A DNA stretch of 64,000 bases from DAIOEK01 sp963828285 (GTDB lineage Bacteria > Chloroflexota > Anaerolineae > Anaerolineales > Anaerolineaceae). Location: NCBI GenBank assembly GCA_963828285.1, contig CAWHEB010000002.1:1240001-1304000 (forward strand), read 5' to 3'. The notes beneath the pieces were generated by a model. The model saw only the letters and a program-made list of their open reading frames with translations. It had not been told where the DNA came from and did not search any database. Of the stretch, positions 26,780 to 35,426 are shown in pieces (position 1 is the first letter of the stretch; the number at the start of each line of letters is the position of its first letter). A program made the translations under genes and the position numbers.

Positions 26780-28401
26780 TCCGTTATCTGATATCCCGCT
26801 GCTTCAAAAATAGTCCGCAAAAAATCTGCCCGTTCTTCGGCAGTCATTGGCCGGGGACGAGCGTAATCTTCCAGCATGGCTGTATCCAACTTGATGCTGA
26901 TCAGTTTTCCGCCATAGACTAAATAGCGGTCTATGAACTCGCGCCGTGTTCCGTGGATAGGCGTATCCATCTGGTCGAAGAATAAGTTTCCCAATCCATA
27001 GTGGATGAATGATCCTTCATAGAACTCCATCATCTGAGGAAAATGTGCCTGGCTGCCGCTGACGATATCCGCCCCAAAGTCCGCTGTTTTGCGGAAGTCT
27101 CTGCGCAAGATCTCGCTGGCTTCGTAAATATTATTTTCATTGTGTTGAAAGGTCATGATCACAAAGTAGCTATCTTTTTTTAGATCATCGATCTCGCTTT
27201 TTAGATACGAATAATCGCAGGGCGCAGCTCCTGGGATATTCTCTGAAGCATAGACACTCTCTGGTCCAGCCGCGTTACACCCAATAAAAGCGATCTTGTT
27301 CCCCTTCGACTCTAACAATATCGGCTTGCGGGCATCTTCCAGATTCTTTCCACCGGCGTAGTATTGCCAGCCATGTTCTACGATCTGTTTAAGTGTATAG
27401 GTGAACGGTTTGATTCCCCAATCTAACAGGTGATTCCCGCTAAGTTCGATCACGTCCGCGCCAACATAATCCAGCAGTTCCATATATTCAGGTCTGCTGC
27501 AAAACATCATACTGCGGGTATTGGGTTTCCCCAAAGGACAGGTGGGTGTGAACGACACCTCGTTGCTAATGTGAGTGATATCCCCATCCTTTAGCCAGCT
27601 ACGGATGTCTTCTCCCGGCCAGGTGGAACCATGGATATCCATGCGGTTGGCGGTTGCCCTGGTCAGCGCTGTAGTGCCGGTGAGGACAATGGAAGTGAGC
27701 AGTCCATGGTCAAAATTGTTGGCACTCAAGGTTACCGACTGGTTTAGAAAATCCAGATGGTCTTCGGGTGCGGAAAACCCAAAATTCATCGTCAATGGAT
27801 AACTGGCAGGATCAAACTCAAAATCCAATGGGGAAACACCATCGATGCTGATCACTTTCAACTCAGGCGATAATTGTTCAAATGGCACGATCGCAAGCGT
27901 AAACTTCTTGCCGCGAAGTACTTCATCGACTTCTTCGCCCGGAGTAACGATCAAGACCTGTTCTCCGGGTTTTCCCCATACTTGCGAAAACAGGAGATAA
28001 GCTTGTTGGGAAACAAGGATTGACCAGCGGGTACTCTCACCCGACCAGTTCCTTTTCAATTCTGATAAAGATAGATCATCGGTAACTGTTGCGAATGGGG
28101 CAGTCAGAAAATATGTCCATTGTGATACACCCTCTCCTTGGAGAAAGCCAAATTGGACCGTATTCGAAGCGTCAGTGGACAATACCAATCCGGCTGGGAG
28201 AATCAGGGATTTTGCCAGGTCCGCAGGAACTTCTGCCCCCACTGTTATACGGATTGGAGTGATTGTTGGAGAAACTTCTGGTGTCTTCTCCCCGGAATCG
28301 GAAATATTGGGTATCGAGACCTGATCTTTTTCATTCGCTGAAATGCCGCAGGCAGCCAGAACAATGCCAAACAGAATGGTTAAGATCAAAGTTCGACGCA
28401 T
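26776..28401 (-). CDS. CapA-like lipoprotein (PGA_cap metallophosphatase superfamily)
   Basis: A 541-residue secreted protein. A signal peptide with lipobox (LAAC, Cys about residue 18) is followed by an N-terminal substrate-binding-like domain to about residue 240, then a CapA domain: VSFTPTCP, the metal-site motif ELSGNHLLDWG, the IAFIGCNAAG segment and SGSQAHFPQM...HYGLGNLFFDQ. CapA proteins take part in poly-gamma-glutamate or related surface-polymer synthesis. capB and capC are not nearby. A TGC-TATACT promoter lies 9 nt before the ATG with no ribosome-binding site, suggesting a very short or absent leader. Confidence 0.85.
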   Translation of the reverse strand: MRRTLILTILFGIVLAACGISANEKDQVSIPNISDSGEKTPEVSPTITPIRITVGAEVPADLAKSLILPAGLVLSTDASNTVQFGFLQGEGVSQWTYFLTAPFATVTDDLSLSELKRNWSGESTRWSILVSQQAYLLFSQVWGKPGEQVLIVTPGEEVDEVLRGKKFTLAIVPFEQLSPELKVISIDGVSPLDFEFDPASYPLTMNFGFSAPEDHLDFLNQSVTLSANNFDHGLLTSIVLTGTTALTRATANRMDIHGSTWPGEDIRSWLKDGDITHISNEVSFTPTCPLGKPNTRSMMFCSRPEYMELLDYVGADVIELSGNHLLDWGIKPFTYTLKQIVEHGWQYYAGGKNLEDARKPILLESKGNKIAFIGCNAAGPESVYASENIPGAAPCDYSYLKSEIDDLKKDSYFVIMTFQHNENNIYEASEILRRDFRKTADFGADIVSGSQAHFPQMMEFYEGSFIHYGLGNLFFDQMDTPIHGTRREFIDRYLVYGGKLISIKLDTAMLEDYARPRPMTAEERADFLRTIFEAAGYQITD

Positions 28402-28410
28402 AATGCTGTT

Positions 28411-28419
28411 AGTATAGCA
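28411..28419 (-). promoter_or_regulatory. Extended -10 of CapA-like gene
   Basis: On the minus strand TGC-TATACT, with 9 nt to the ATG at 28401. The predicted leader is 0-3 nt. Confidence 0.5.
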
Positions 28420-28504
28420 CTATCCAAAATCTGTAAAACCCGTCGAAAAATGAAATTAAACATTACAATAATGATGCTATTTCAAATTCATGAGAGGGTA
28501 AAAC

Positions 28505-29509
28505 ATGTTCATTACTCCGGAATATAATCCACTCGAAAAAAGATATGATGCTATGAAATATAACCGCTGCGGACGCAGTGGAATTAAACTGCCTGCCATC
28601 TCACTGGGTCTCTGGCATAATTTTGGCGGAGTCAACTCGCTCGAAAACAGCAGGCAGGTTCTCCGCCATGCTTTCGACCTTGGCGTGACTCATTTTGACC
28701 TCGCCAACAATTACGGTCCGCCTTATGGCTCTGCCGAAGAAACATTCGGAAAGATATTTGCCAAAGACTTCCGTCCCTTGCGGGATGAATTGATCCTATC
28801 CACCAAGGCTGGCTGGGATATGTGGCCAGGTCCGTATGGCAACTTTGGCTCCCGAAAATATCTCATTGCTTCCCTCGATCAATCCCTGAAACGGATGGGT
28901 GTGGAGTACGTGGATATTTTCTATCATCACCGCCCCGATCCGGAAACTCCTTTGGAAGAGACCATGATGGCTTTGGATCATATCGTCCGCTCCGGAAAGG
29001 CATTGTATGTCGGCATCTCGCAATATGGACCTGATCTCACTGTGAAAGCGGCCAAGATCCTCAAAGATTTGGGAACTCCGCTCTTCATCCACCAACCTTC
29101 TTACAATATGTTCGACCGCTGGGTGGAGGATGGTTTGCTGACAGTATTGGAAGAGGAAGGCGTCGGCGCGATCTGTTTTTCGCCTTTAGCTCAGGGACTG
29201 CTGACAAATCGGTATCTAAATGGGATCCCCGATGGTTCCCGGGCAGCCAGACCTGTTTCGTATTTACGTCCGGAACGGATCACCGATGAAGTGGTCACCA
29301 AAGTGCGGAAATTGAACGTCATCGCCGAGAATCGCGGACAGACCATGGCGCAAATGGCAATCGCCTGGGTGCTGCGTCAAAATTCGATCACATCCGCGTT
29401 GGTTGGAGCCAGTTCTGCTGGCCAGATCGAAGATACCGTCAATGCTTTGAACAATCTCGAATTCTCCTTTGAAGAACTGCGTGCAATTGACGAAGTATTG
29501 GTTGGCTAA
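28505..29509 (+). CDS. Aldo/keto reductase
   Basis: A 334-residue TIM-barrel reductase. The catalytic tetrad residues are recognisable: Asp/Tyr in THFDLANNYGPPYGSAEE, Lys in ILSTKAGW and His in YHHRPDP. The C-terminal NADPH-binding segment is LVGASSAGQIEDTV. The N-terminus (EYNPLEKRYDAMKYNRCGRSG) is that of the YghZ/MgrA subgroup, which reduces L-glyceraldehyde 3-phosphate and methylglyoxal-type aldehydes. A GAGAGGG site precedes the ATG. The UPF0173 hydrolase gene follows 17 nt later, probably in the same transcript. Confidence 0.93.
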   Translation: MFITPEYNPLEKRYDAMKYNRCGRSGIKLPAISLGLWHNFGGVNSLENSRQVLRHAFDLGVTHFDLANNYGPPYGSAEETFGKIFAKDFRPLRDELILSTKAGWDMWPGPYGNFGSRKYLIASLDQSLKRMGVEYVDIFYHHRPDPETPLEETMMALDHIVRSGKALYVGISQYGPDLTVKAAKILKDLGTPLFIHQPSYNMFDRWVEDGLLTVLEEEGVGAICFSPLAQGLLTNRYLNGIPDGSRAARPVSYLRPERITDEVVTKVRKLNVIAENRGQTMAQMAIAWVLRQNSITSALVGASSAGQIEDTVNALNNLEFSFEELRAIDEVLVG

Positions 29510-29526
29510 AAAGTTGGAGATATCCA

Positions 29527-30360
29527 ATGGGTGAATCAATTCAATTCTATGGACATGCGGCATTTCAAATAACCTTGGGTCTTACCCATATCCTGATCGA
29601 TCCGTACTTGGACCATAATCCGGATTCTCCCGTCAAATCAAGTGAAGTCGAGGCTGCTTATATCGTCGTCTCCCATGGGCATGGCGATCATGTTGGCGAC
29701 ACGGTCGCGATTGCCAAACGAACCAACGCTCTGGTCATCAGCAACGCGGAGATCTGCGATTGGATGGAGTCAAAAGGCATGAAAGTTCATGCCTTGCATC
29801 TGGGTGGTGGATACAACTTCCCATTTGGATATTTAAAACTGACCTTTGCTCTGCACGGCTCCATGCTGGATGATGGTGCGAATGGTGGAAATCCGGCAGG
29901 CATCCTCATCACAACAAAAGCGGGAAAAAAACTGTACCATGCCGGTGACACCGGTTTGTTTGGGGATATGAGCCTGATCGGCGAAGAAGGGATTGACGTG
30001 GCCATGCTGCCCATCGGTGATAATTACACCATGGGTCCCTCAGATGCACTGCGGGCAGTCAAGCTGCTTCACCCGAAAATCGTCATACCCATGCATGTAA
30101 ATACCTTCCCGTTATTAAAACAGGATGTTGCTGCCTGGAAGTCATCTGTCGAGTCCGAAACTGACACAAAAGTGGTGATCTTGAATCCGGGCGAGGTTCT
30201 CGAAATTTTAATCTGGCTGGATAAATCCTCTGGATGTGAAAATTCCCTGAAAAGCCTGGCGGGCATCCGCCAGCGCTTTTTCTTTCCAATTTTCTCCCTT
30301 TGGACAGTACAGTTCCGAAAAATCGTTCCGGACCCTCTCTTCAATTGCTTTATTTTTTGA
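29527..30360 (+). CDS. UPF0173-type metal-dependent hydrolase with abnormal C-terminal extension
   Basis: A metallo-beta-lactamase-fold hydrolase. The zinc motif SHGHGDHVGD, the second-metal Asp in HAGDTGLFGD and the C-terminal MHVNTFPLL are all present. The family normally ends at about 227 residues with NPGEVLEI, exactly at 30207 here. The frame instead runs on for 50 residues across the 3' end of the convergent peptidase gene. Removing one T from the TTTT run at 30206-30209 puts a TAA right after ATT, so the extension is probably caused by an extra base. The biological substrate of UPF0173 proteins is unknown. Confidence 0.85.
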   Translation: MGESIQFYGHAAFQITLGLTHILIDPYLDHNPDSPVKSSEVEAAYIVVSHGHGDHVGDTVAIAKRTNALVISNAEICDWMESKGMKVHALHLGGGYNFPFGYLKLTFALHGSMLDDGANGGNPAGILITTKAGKKLYHAGDTGLFGDMSLIGEEGIDVAMLPIGDNYTMGPSDALRAVKLLHPKIVIPMHVNTFPLLKQDVAAWKSSVESETDTKVVILNPGEVLEILIWLDKSSGCENSLKSLAGIRQRFFFPIFSLWTVQFRKIVPDPLFNCFIF

Positions 30361-31341
30361 CCCATACCAGGTCAGTTGATTCTCAAGCAAGGTGATATGC
30401 AAGTCCTCGATCACTGCAGCGGTTGAATCTCCGTTCGTGCCAAACTCGAATGCCGCGGCAAAATGGTCCAATCCAGGGACCTTCCTTCCAACCAGCTCAT
30501 ATTCTGTATCGATCAGGTCTCCAAGCATCGAGTAGAACTCTTTAGGATTGGCTTTGACCACCAGCGGATAATGGAACAGTTGACTGAGATCGATCGAGCT
30601 TTCAGGCTCTTGCCCGGAGCAGACAACGGTCATTCGATCCGATGGACCGTATCCGGTATGACAGTCGATGTGAGTCACCTTTCGGAAAAGTGGATAATAT
30701 GTTCCGAATAGTTCCAACAAAACCTGTGATTCAGGCTGCAGGCGATCTCCTCCAAAATACAAATGATGCGGATTGGAGTACTGTCCGCCAATGGTGGATT
30801 GATAAACAGCCTGTCGTCCGACGGTTACCAGAGATGCGATCAAATTGATCCACAACCCGATCCTGCTGGTAAAAATATCTCCGACCGGTTTTTGCGGATT
30901 GATGTATGTGCTCAGCTGCGGAGTAGGCAACCTCTTCAGCTGGTCAAATTGTGCCGGATCCAGAATAAAATTCCGATTGAGATCCACGTTGTTGTAATTT
31001 ACTCTGCGGTGGTGCTTCATTCCCCATGGGTTGACTGCATGCACCAGCAAAAGTCCGCATTTGTCCGGGTCGAATTTGGGAATGAACTCCTGGAGGAGTT
31101 GCTGTAAAACCACAGCGCCAAAATAGGCTTCGATGCCATGTTCACCCAGACTGTAAGTAAATAAGTTCTCAGGTCTCTTGACCGCCGGGCAGTAAACAAC
31201 ATCTATGGTCAGATTAGGCTGATCAGGGAGAGGGTATTCAAGGCGCTGTGGTCTCCATCCCATGTTTTCGAGAATGTCGGAATACTCTCGAAATTGCTGA
31301 CGCGAGGTTTCATATGAACTTGGAATGGTGTACGTATTCAT
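30208..31341 (-). CDS. DUF2817/M14-like zinc carboxypeptidase
   Basis: A 377-residue cytoplasmic protein of the DUF2817 group related to M14 carboxypeptidases. The first zinc ligands are probably in SLGEHGIEAYFG (H-x-x-E pattern), HAVNPWGMKHHRRVNYNNVDLNRNF holds the substrate-binding Asn-Arg and IDCHTGYGPSD gives the third ligand; EFGTNGD provides the late catalytic region. The ATG at 31341 is chosen over 31380 because GAGGAG lies directly upstream and the family begins at MNTYTIPSS. It follows the YfcC carrier gene by 7 nt, suggesting uptake and hydrolysis of a peptide or acylated amino acid. Confidence 0.85.
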   Translation of the reverse strand: MNTYTIPSSYETSRQQFREYSDILENMGWRPQRLEYPLPDQPNLTIDVVYCPAVKRPENLFTYSLGEHGIEAYFGAVVLQQLLQEFIPKFDPDKCGLLLVHAVNPWGMKHHRRVNYNNVDLNRNFILDPAQFDQLKRLPTPQLSTYINPQKPVGDIFTSRIGLWINLIASLVTVGRQAVYQSTIGGQYSNPHHLYFGGDRLQPESQVLLELFGTYYPLFRKVTHIDCHTGYGPSDRMTVVCSGQEPESSIDLSQLFHYPLVVKANPKEFYSMLGDLIDTEYELVGRKVPGLDHFAAAFEFGTNGDSTAAVIEDLHITLLENQLTWYGSKNKAIEERVRNDFSELYCPKGENWKEKALADARQAFQGIFTSRGFIQPD

Positions 31342-31348
31342 AATCTCC

Positions 31349-32800
31349 TCAGAATGGTCCGAACCGGATGGCTGAAGCATATGCCAGGAACAAAATGGTC
31401 ACTGGTAGTACCCACAACCACAATTTCAACGACCATTTTAACCACACCGGAAAGCTAACCACGGTCAGTCCAAGAGAAATGAGCAACACAGGGTTTGTCG
31501 GATAAATCAGGTTCGAAAAGCCATCGCCAAAACAGTATGCCGTCACAGTGATCTGTCGGGTTACTCCGACCAGATCAGCCAGCGGCAGCAGAATTGGCAT
31601 CAGCAAAAACGCCTTAGCCGAACCTGAACCGATGAAGAATTCAATGATCAAGGCGATCGCGTAGATGATCAATGTCGCCACAAAGGGAGTCGTCCCTGTA
31701 AACCATGTGGAAACCGTGTGCAGCAGCGTGTCCATGATTCCACCATGTGCAACGATGAATTTAATACTCACAGCCATCAAGATCAACGGAATACCCGGAG
31801 CGATACCAAGAGCGCCATCTTTTGCGGCTGCCCAAATTTCAGTGGATCTTGCTCCACTTAGAAATCCTGCTCCCAATCCGGCAGCCAGAAAGAGGACTGC
31901 AACCAAAGGAAGTGAATAGGAAGACAAAAAGTCGACGAACGGAGTGGCAAATAAGATTACGGCGATCGATGCGATGAATATTCCAAACCAGGTCACTGCT
32001 CGTTTAAAACTCCATCCAGAGAGCTCTGAATCTGATCGCCAATCGTAATCGTTTCGCAAACCCATTTTATTTTCCAACTCCCAAACAGGCGAGCGGGTTG
32101 GATCCTTTTCGATCTTACGGGCATAGCTGACCAGGAATACCGCGAAGATAACATAGATGATGACAAAGAAAACAAGACGTACGCTGGCGCCTGAAAACAA
32201 AGGCAGGTCAGCCAGTTTTTGGGCGACCCCGATTGTGAATGGGTTCGTTATTGCGGTTGAGAATCCCATATTGACTGCCAGAATGCTCATCCCCAGCCCG
32301 GTCAAAGAATCCCATCCAAGATGAATGGCCAACGCGACCAGGATTGGGATCATCGGTACAGTCTCTTCGAATATCCCGAAGAAACCGCCCAGAATCATGA
32401 AGAAAAGTGAGATGATCAAAAGCAGCAGATATTTTTGTTTGCCGAATCGGTCGATGATCGCTTGTACGACCGATTGAACAATGCCGCATTTTTGCAAAAC
32501 AGCAAACGAAGCTCCCACCATCAACAGAAAAACCAGAATGGTGATAATGGTCAGTCCGTCTTCGCTGCCCAACACCTCGATCGGAGCGGTGAACCAGCGC
32601 CAGATCGGAAAGACAGGACGGTCGATGAGATGAAACGACTCGGGTTGAATGACCGTTGCCTGTCCCTGAACTATCCGGTCAAATGAACCCGCGGGTATGA
32701 CCCGTGTTAGGACGCCGGCCAGCACCATCAAGATCAAAAGAATGACAAAGGATTGGATGAATGACTTCCGGCTGATTTGGGCGGGTGAGGTGGATTGCAT
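31349..32800 (-). CDS. YfcC-family (DcuC/ArsB-superfamily) membrane carrier
   Basis: A 483-residue integral membrane transporter with about 11-12 hydrophobic helices. YfcC-type marks include GVLTRVIPAGSFDR at the N-terminus and the helix-loop features ILGGFFGIFEETVPMIPI and EFFIGSGSAKAFLLMPILLPLADLVG. Family members are annotated as dicarboxylate, arginine/ornithine or short-peptide carriers; the substrate is not resolved. The ATG at 32800 is preferred over the TTG at 32812 because GGAG lies 7 nt before it. It is coupled (7 nt) to the DUF2817 peptidase gene. Confidence 0.9.
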   Translation of the reverse strand: MQSTSPAQISRKSFIQSFVILLILMVLAGVLTRVIPAGSFDRIVQGQATVIQPESFHLIDRPVFPIWRWFTAPIEVLGSEDGLTIITILVFLLMVGASFAVLQKCGIVQSVVQAIIDRFGKQKYLLLLIISLFFMILGGFFGIFEETVPMIPILVALAIHLGWDSLTGLGMSILAVNMGFSTAITNPFTIGVAQKLADLPLFSGASVRLVFFVIIYVIFAVFLVSYARKIEKDPTRSPVWELENKMGLRNDYDWRSDSELSGWSFKRAVTWFGIFIASIAVILFATPFVDFLSSYSLPLVAVLFLAAGLGAGFLSGARSTEIWAAAKDGALGIAPGIPLILMAVSIKFIVAHGGIMDTLLHTVSTWFTGTTPFVATLIIYAIALIIEFFIGSGSAKAFLLMPILLPLADLVGVTRQITVTAYCFGDGFSNLIYPTNPVLLISLGLTVVSFPVWLKWSLKLWLWVLPVTILFLAYASAIRFGPF

Positions 32801-32892
32801 ACTAATCTCCAATGTGCAGTGATTGAAGATATTATGACATCATTTCTCGATCTTGAAAGAGTGGACAAATTCGAACCCGCAAGGCGTCAGTT

Positions 32893-32901
32893 TGCTATAA
32901 T
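32893..32901 (+). promoter_or_regulatory. Extended -10 of sulfite-oxidase-like gene
   Basis: TGC-TATAAT, 19 nt before the ATG at 32921; a GGGAG site lies between, so this transcript has a short conventional leader. Confidence 0.5.
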
Positions 32902-32920
32902 CGAGTTGGGAGCCAGATAA

Positions 32921-33559
32921 ATGTTTGATTCAATCTTTGGAAGAAAAAATGATGAGGAAAAAAAGCGGATGGAAGGTAGACTTCCACCCGGTCAATCGTT
33001 GACCCAAAAGTTCCCGGTATTGCACTATGGACCGGTCCCGGGTTTCAATCCGGCTACCTGGAATTTCAAGGTGTGGGGCGAAGTAGAAGAACCAGTTGAA
33101 TGGACTTGGGAAGAATTCAATCAATTACCGCGCGAAAAACTGCTGATGGACATCCACTGTGTCACCAGGTGGAGCAAGTTCGATACAGTCTGGGAAGGTG
33201 TCTCAGTCAGAACTCTGATAAGAGAGGGATTCATTAAACCACTTCCTACTGCCACCCACATCATGCAGCATGCCGAGTACGGATTTACGACAAACCTATC
33301 CCTTGAGGTAACTTCCGGTGAGAATTTCCTGATGGCTACCCATTTCAATGGCGAACCCATATCCCCTGACCATGGCTACCCACTCCGCGGCGTGGTAGGT
33401 GCACGGGTTGGCGAGGTGGATGATAGCGTCCCCTATTTTTGGAAAGGGGCAAAATGGTTGCGCGGATTGGAATTTATGAAGAATGACCGGCGAGGATTTT
33501 GGGAACAAGCAGGGTACCACAACCGGGCGGATGCCTGGAAGGAAGAACGATTTGGATAG
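32921..33559 (+). CDS. Sulfite-oxidase-fold molybdopterin oxidoreductase
   Basis: A 212-residue protein of the oxidoreductase molybdopterin-binding family. The molybdenum-ligand cysteine lies in DIHCVTRWSKFDT (about residue 82), followed by the pterin-binding regions YGFTTNLSLE and HGYPLRGVVGARVG, and the KWLRGLEF motif. There is no Tat signal, unlike MsrP/YedY, so it is probably cytoplasmic. The substrate is unknown; sulfite, S-oxides or N-oxides are possible. It has its own promoter and converges with the LysM protein gene. Confidence 0.88.
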   Translation: MFDSIFGRKNDEEKKRMEGRLPPGQSLTQKFPVLHYGPVPGFNPATWNFKVWGEVEEPVEWTWEEFNQLPREKLLMDIHCVTRWSKFDTVWEGVSVRTLIREGFIKPLPTATHIMQHAEYGFTTNLSLEVTSGENFLMATHFNGEPISPDHGYPLRGVVGARVGEVDDSVPYFWKGAKWLRGLEFMKNDRRGFWEQAGYHNRADAWKEERFG

Positions 33560-33570
33560 TGGGAAGGATA

Positions 33571-34356
33571 TTATTTCTTGCGAAAGACAAAATAAGCGCC
33601 AATCCCGATACCACCCAGGATCAGGATACCGCCGATGATCCCCAAAATCGGATTACGTCCACCTTCGCTGGTTGGAACAGGCTGCGCCTGACTGCTCAGT
33701 TGGGCTCCAAAATTGACAACCGAAATATTCCCTGCCACCAGTTTTAAGGGTGCATTCATACTGGTGGTTGGATTGTAGCCCTCAGGAACAGCGACACTCA
33801 GGTTGTAATCGCCTTCAGGGATCTCGGTAAAACACACCGGTTCTTCACCGCTAATTGTCTGTGCCGTCTTATTGATCTGACCCACACGGTCAACCAGGCT
33901 TACAGCGCCATTGGGCAGAGAGTTCTCGCCAGTCTGGCGGCTGGAATCACCATTCAAGTCTTCGAATAATTCGATGCAGATCTCGCCGTAACCTTTTCCC
34001 ACAGGCGTGAGTAGATTTGGGGTGGGTGTATTTGCCGATGGAGGAGGAACGGGGGTCGCTGTCACAATTCCAAGGAGGATCTGCTGCCCTTCCAGGATCG
34101 GATCTTCCGGTTTGGTATTATTTAATTCGTAAAGTGTTTGCTCGAGGACGCCGGTTTTAATTCCGATGATCCACCAACTGTCACCAGGTTGAGCAATGTA
34201 GATGATGCGACCGTCTGGTTGAGCGGTTGGAGTTGGCAGCGCAGACTGGCCGGAGGGTGATGCGGAAGCAGGCAAGGTAAAGAAACTCACCAATGAGGTT
34301 GTAATGACAAGAACAGCAACAAGTATGGATATGATGGTTTTCTGTTTATTTTTCAT
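33571..34356 (-). CDS. LysM-domain surface protein with C-terminal membrane anchor
   Basis: A 261-residue exported protein. It has an N-terminal signal segment (ISILVAVLVITTSLVSFFTLPASA), a LysM-like domain at about residues 50-95 (IYIAQPGDSWWIIGIKTGVLEQTLYELN), a Pro/Thr linker, then an SdrD-B-like beta domain (GYGEICIELFEDLNGDSSRQTGENSLPNGAVSL region). A C-terminal helix with Arg/Lys stop (GIIGGILILGGIGIGAYFVFRKK) anchors it. LysM binds peptidoglycan-type glycans. A TATAAT box lies 14 nt before the ATG. Confidence 0.85.
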   Translation of the reverse strand: MKNKQKTIISILVAVLVITTSLVSFFTLPASASPSGQSALPTPTAQPDGRIIYIAQPGDSWWIIGIKTGVLEQTLYELNNTKPEDPILEGQQILLGIVTATPVPPPSANTPTPNLLTPVGKGYGEICIELFEDLNGDSSRQTGENSLPNGAVSLVDRVGQINKTAQTISGEEPVCFTEIPEGDYNLSVAVPEGYNPTTSMNAPLKLVAGNISVVNFGAQLSSQAQPVPTSEGGRNPILGIIGGILILGGIGIGAYFVFRKK

Positions 34357-34479
34357 AGACGTATGTCTGGATTATAACATTATTCATCTGCCGGCAATTC
34401 GTGAGGCGATCCCATACCATGGATGGGACGATGGATATCGAATTCCTTCCTGTTATTAACCGTCTTTAATTCACCTGAG

Positions 34480-34485
34480 TATAAT
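34480..34485 (+). promoter_or_regulatory. -10 box of leaderless lipoprotein gene
   Basis: TATAAT with 7 nt to the ATG at 34493; no Shine-Dalgarno sequence. Confidence 0.5.
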
Positions 34486-34492
34486 CAAGCTT

Positions 34493-35347
34493 ATGCTTCG
34501 TAAAGTCAGATCTATAAAATTTTTGATAGTCATTATCCCTCTGGGTTTGGCGGTCTTGCAGGGCTGCCTGCCGGTCCAGGGATTACTACCCACATTTACA
34601 CCTACAAGCGCTCCCCTGACCGTTGAGCCATCTGCGACAATTATCTGGTTTCCGGCTACAGCAACTGGTACCGCCTATCCCACCGGAGAACTGATCCCCA
34701 CGGGAGAGGTCATTGTGGACCATGGTGATCTGATCATCGATGATGATTTTTCAACTTTGACTGATTGGCAGCAGGGAGTCTTCCCCGCTGGGAACATTCG
34801 ACAGGGGGATGGCTATATATCCCTGGCAGTGGCTAAACCCCAAAGTAATCTGACCAGTTTTCGTACAAAGACGTTGTTGGGAGATTTCTACCTGGAAACT
34901 ATAGCCCAACCTGGTTTGTGTTCAATGGATGATTCATTTGGGATCATTTTCAACGAAGTCAATGATCGAAATTATTATCGGTTGGTCTTAAGCTGTGCAG
35001 GGCAATTCCGCGTTGAACAACTGAAGGAAAATCGGACCAGAGTAGTGGTAGATTGGCAGCCCAGCTCACAGATTCCTCGAGGACCGCAGCTCCCATTTAA
35101 AGTTGGCCTGTGGTATGGTGGCGGCTTGATCCGTATCTATATTGAGGATATCTTTCAGACTGAATTAAAAATTACTCCGGTGAGCGGTGGAGTTGGCTAT
35201 TTTGCGAAAACCATATCCAGCGAAGCCCTCACTGTCGCGTTTTCTGACCTGAAGATCTATCAGGTGGGAAAAGAAAATTACCCGCCGACACCTACCCCCA
35301 CCCCGACTGCAACAAAAAAACCATATCCGACCGCGCCTACACCGTGA
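34493..35347 (+). CDS. Lipoprotein with concanavalin/LamG-like domain
   Basis: A 284-residue lipoprotein. The signal peptide ends in LQGC (Cys about residue 25). A Thr/Pro-rich spacer precedes a beta-sandwich domain from about residue 80 (DDFSTLTDWQQGVFPAGNI ... FGIIFNEVNDRNYYRLVLS ... LKIYQV), of the concanavalin-like fold that also ends the protease at 37243-38986. It closes with a PTPTPTPT-type wall-spanning tail. No catalytic residues are evident, so it is probably a carbohydrate- or surface-binding protein. The start appears leaderless. Confidence 0.75.
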   Translation: MLRKVRSIKFLIVIIPLGLAVLQGCLPVQGLLPTFTPTSAPLTVEPSATIIWFPATATGTAYPTGELIPTGEVIVDHGDLIIDDDFSTLTDWQQGVFPAGNIRQGDGYISLAVAKPQSNLTSFRTKTLLGDFYLETIAQPGLCSMDDSFGIIFNEVNDRNYYRLVLSCAGQFRVEQLKENRTRVVVDWQPSSQIPRGPQLPFKVGLWYGGGLIRIYIEDIFQTELKITPVSGGVGYFAKTISSEALTVAFSDLKIYQVGKENYPPTPTPTPTATKKPYPTAPTP

Positions 35348-35426
35348 GATCATCCCGGCAAAGTCAACGGTCTTCCTGGGTATTCAAGAAGATCAATCTT
35401 CGCTATCTCTTCATCCGAAGTTTAGG

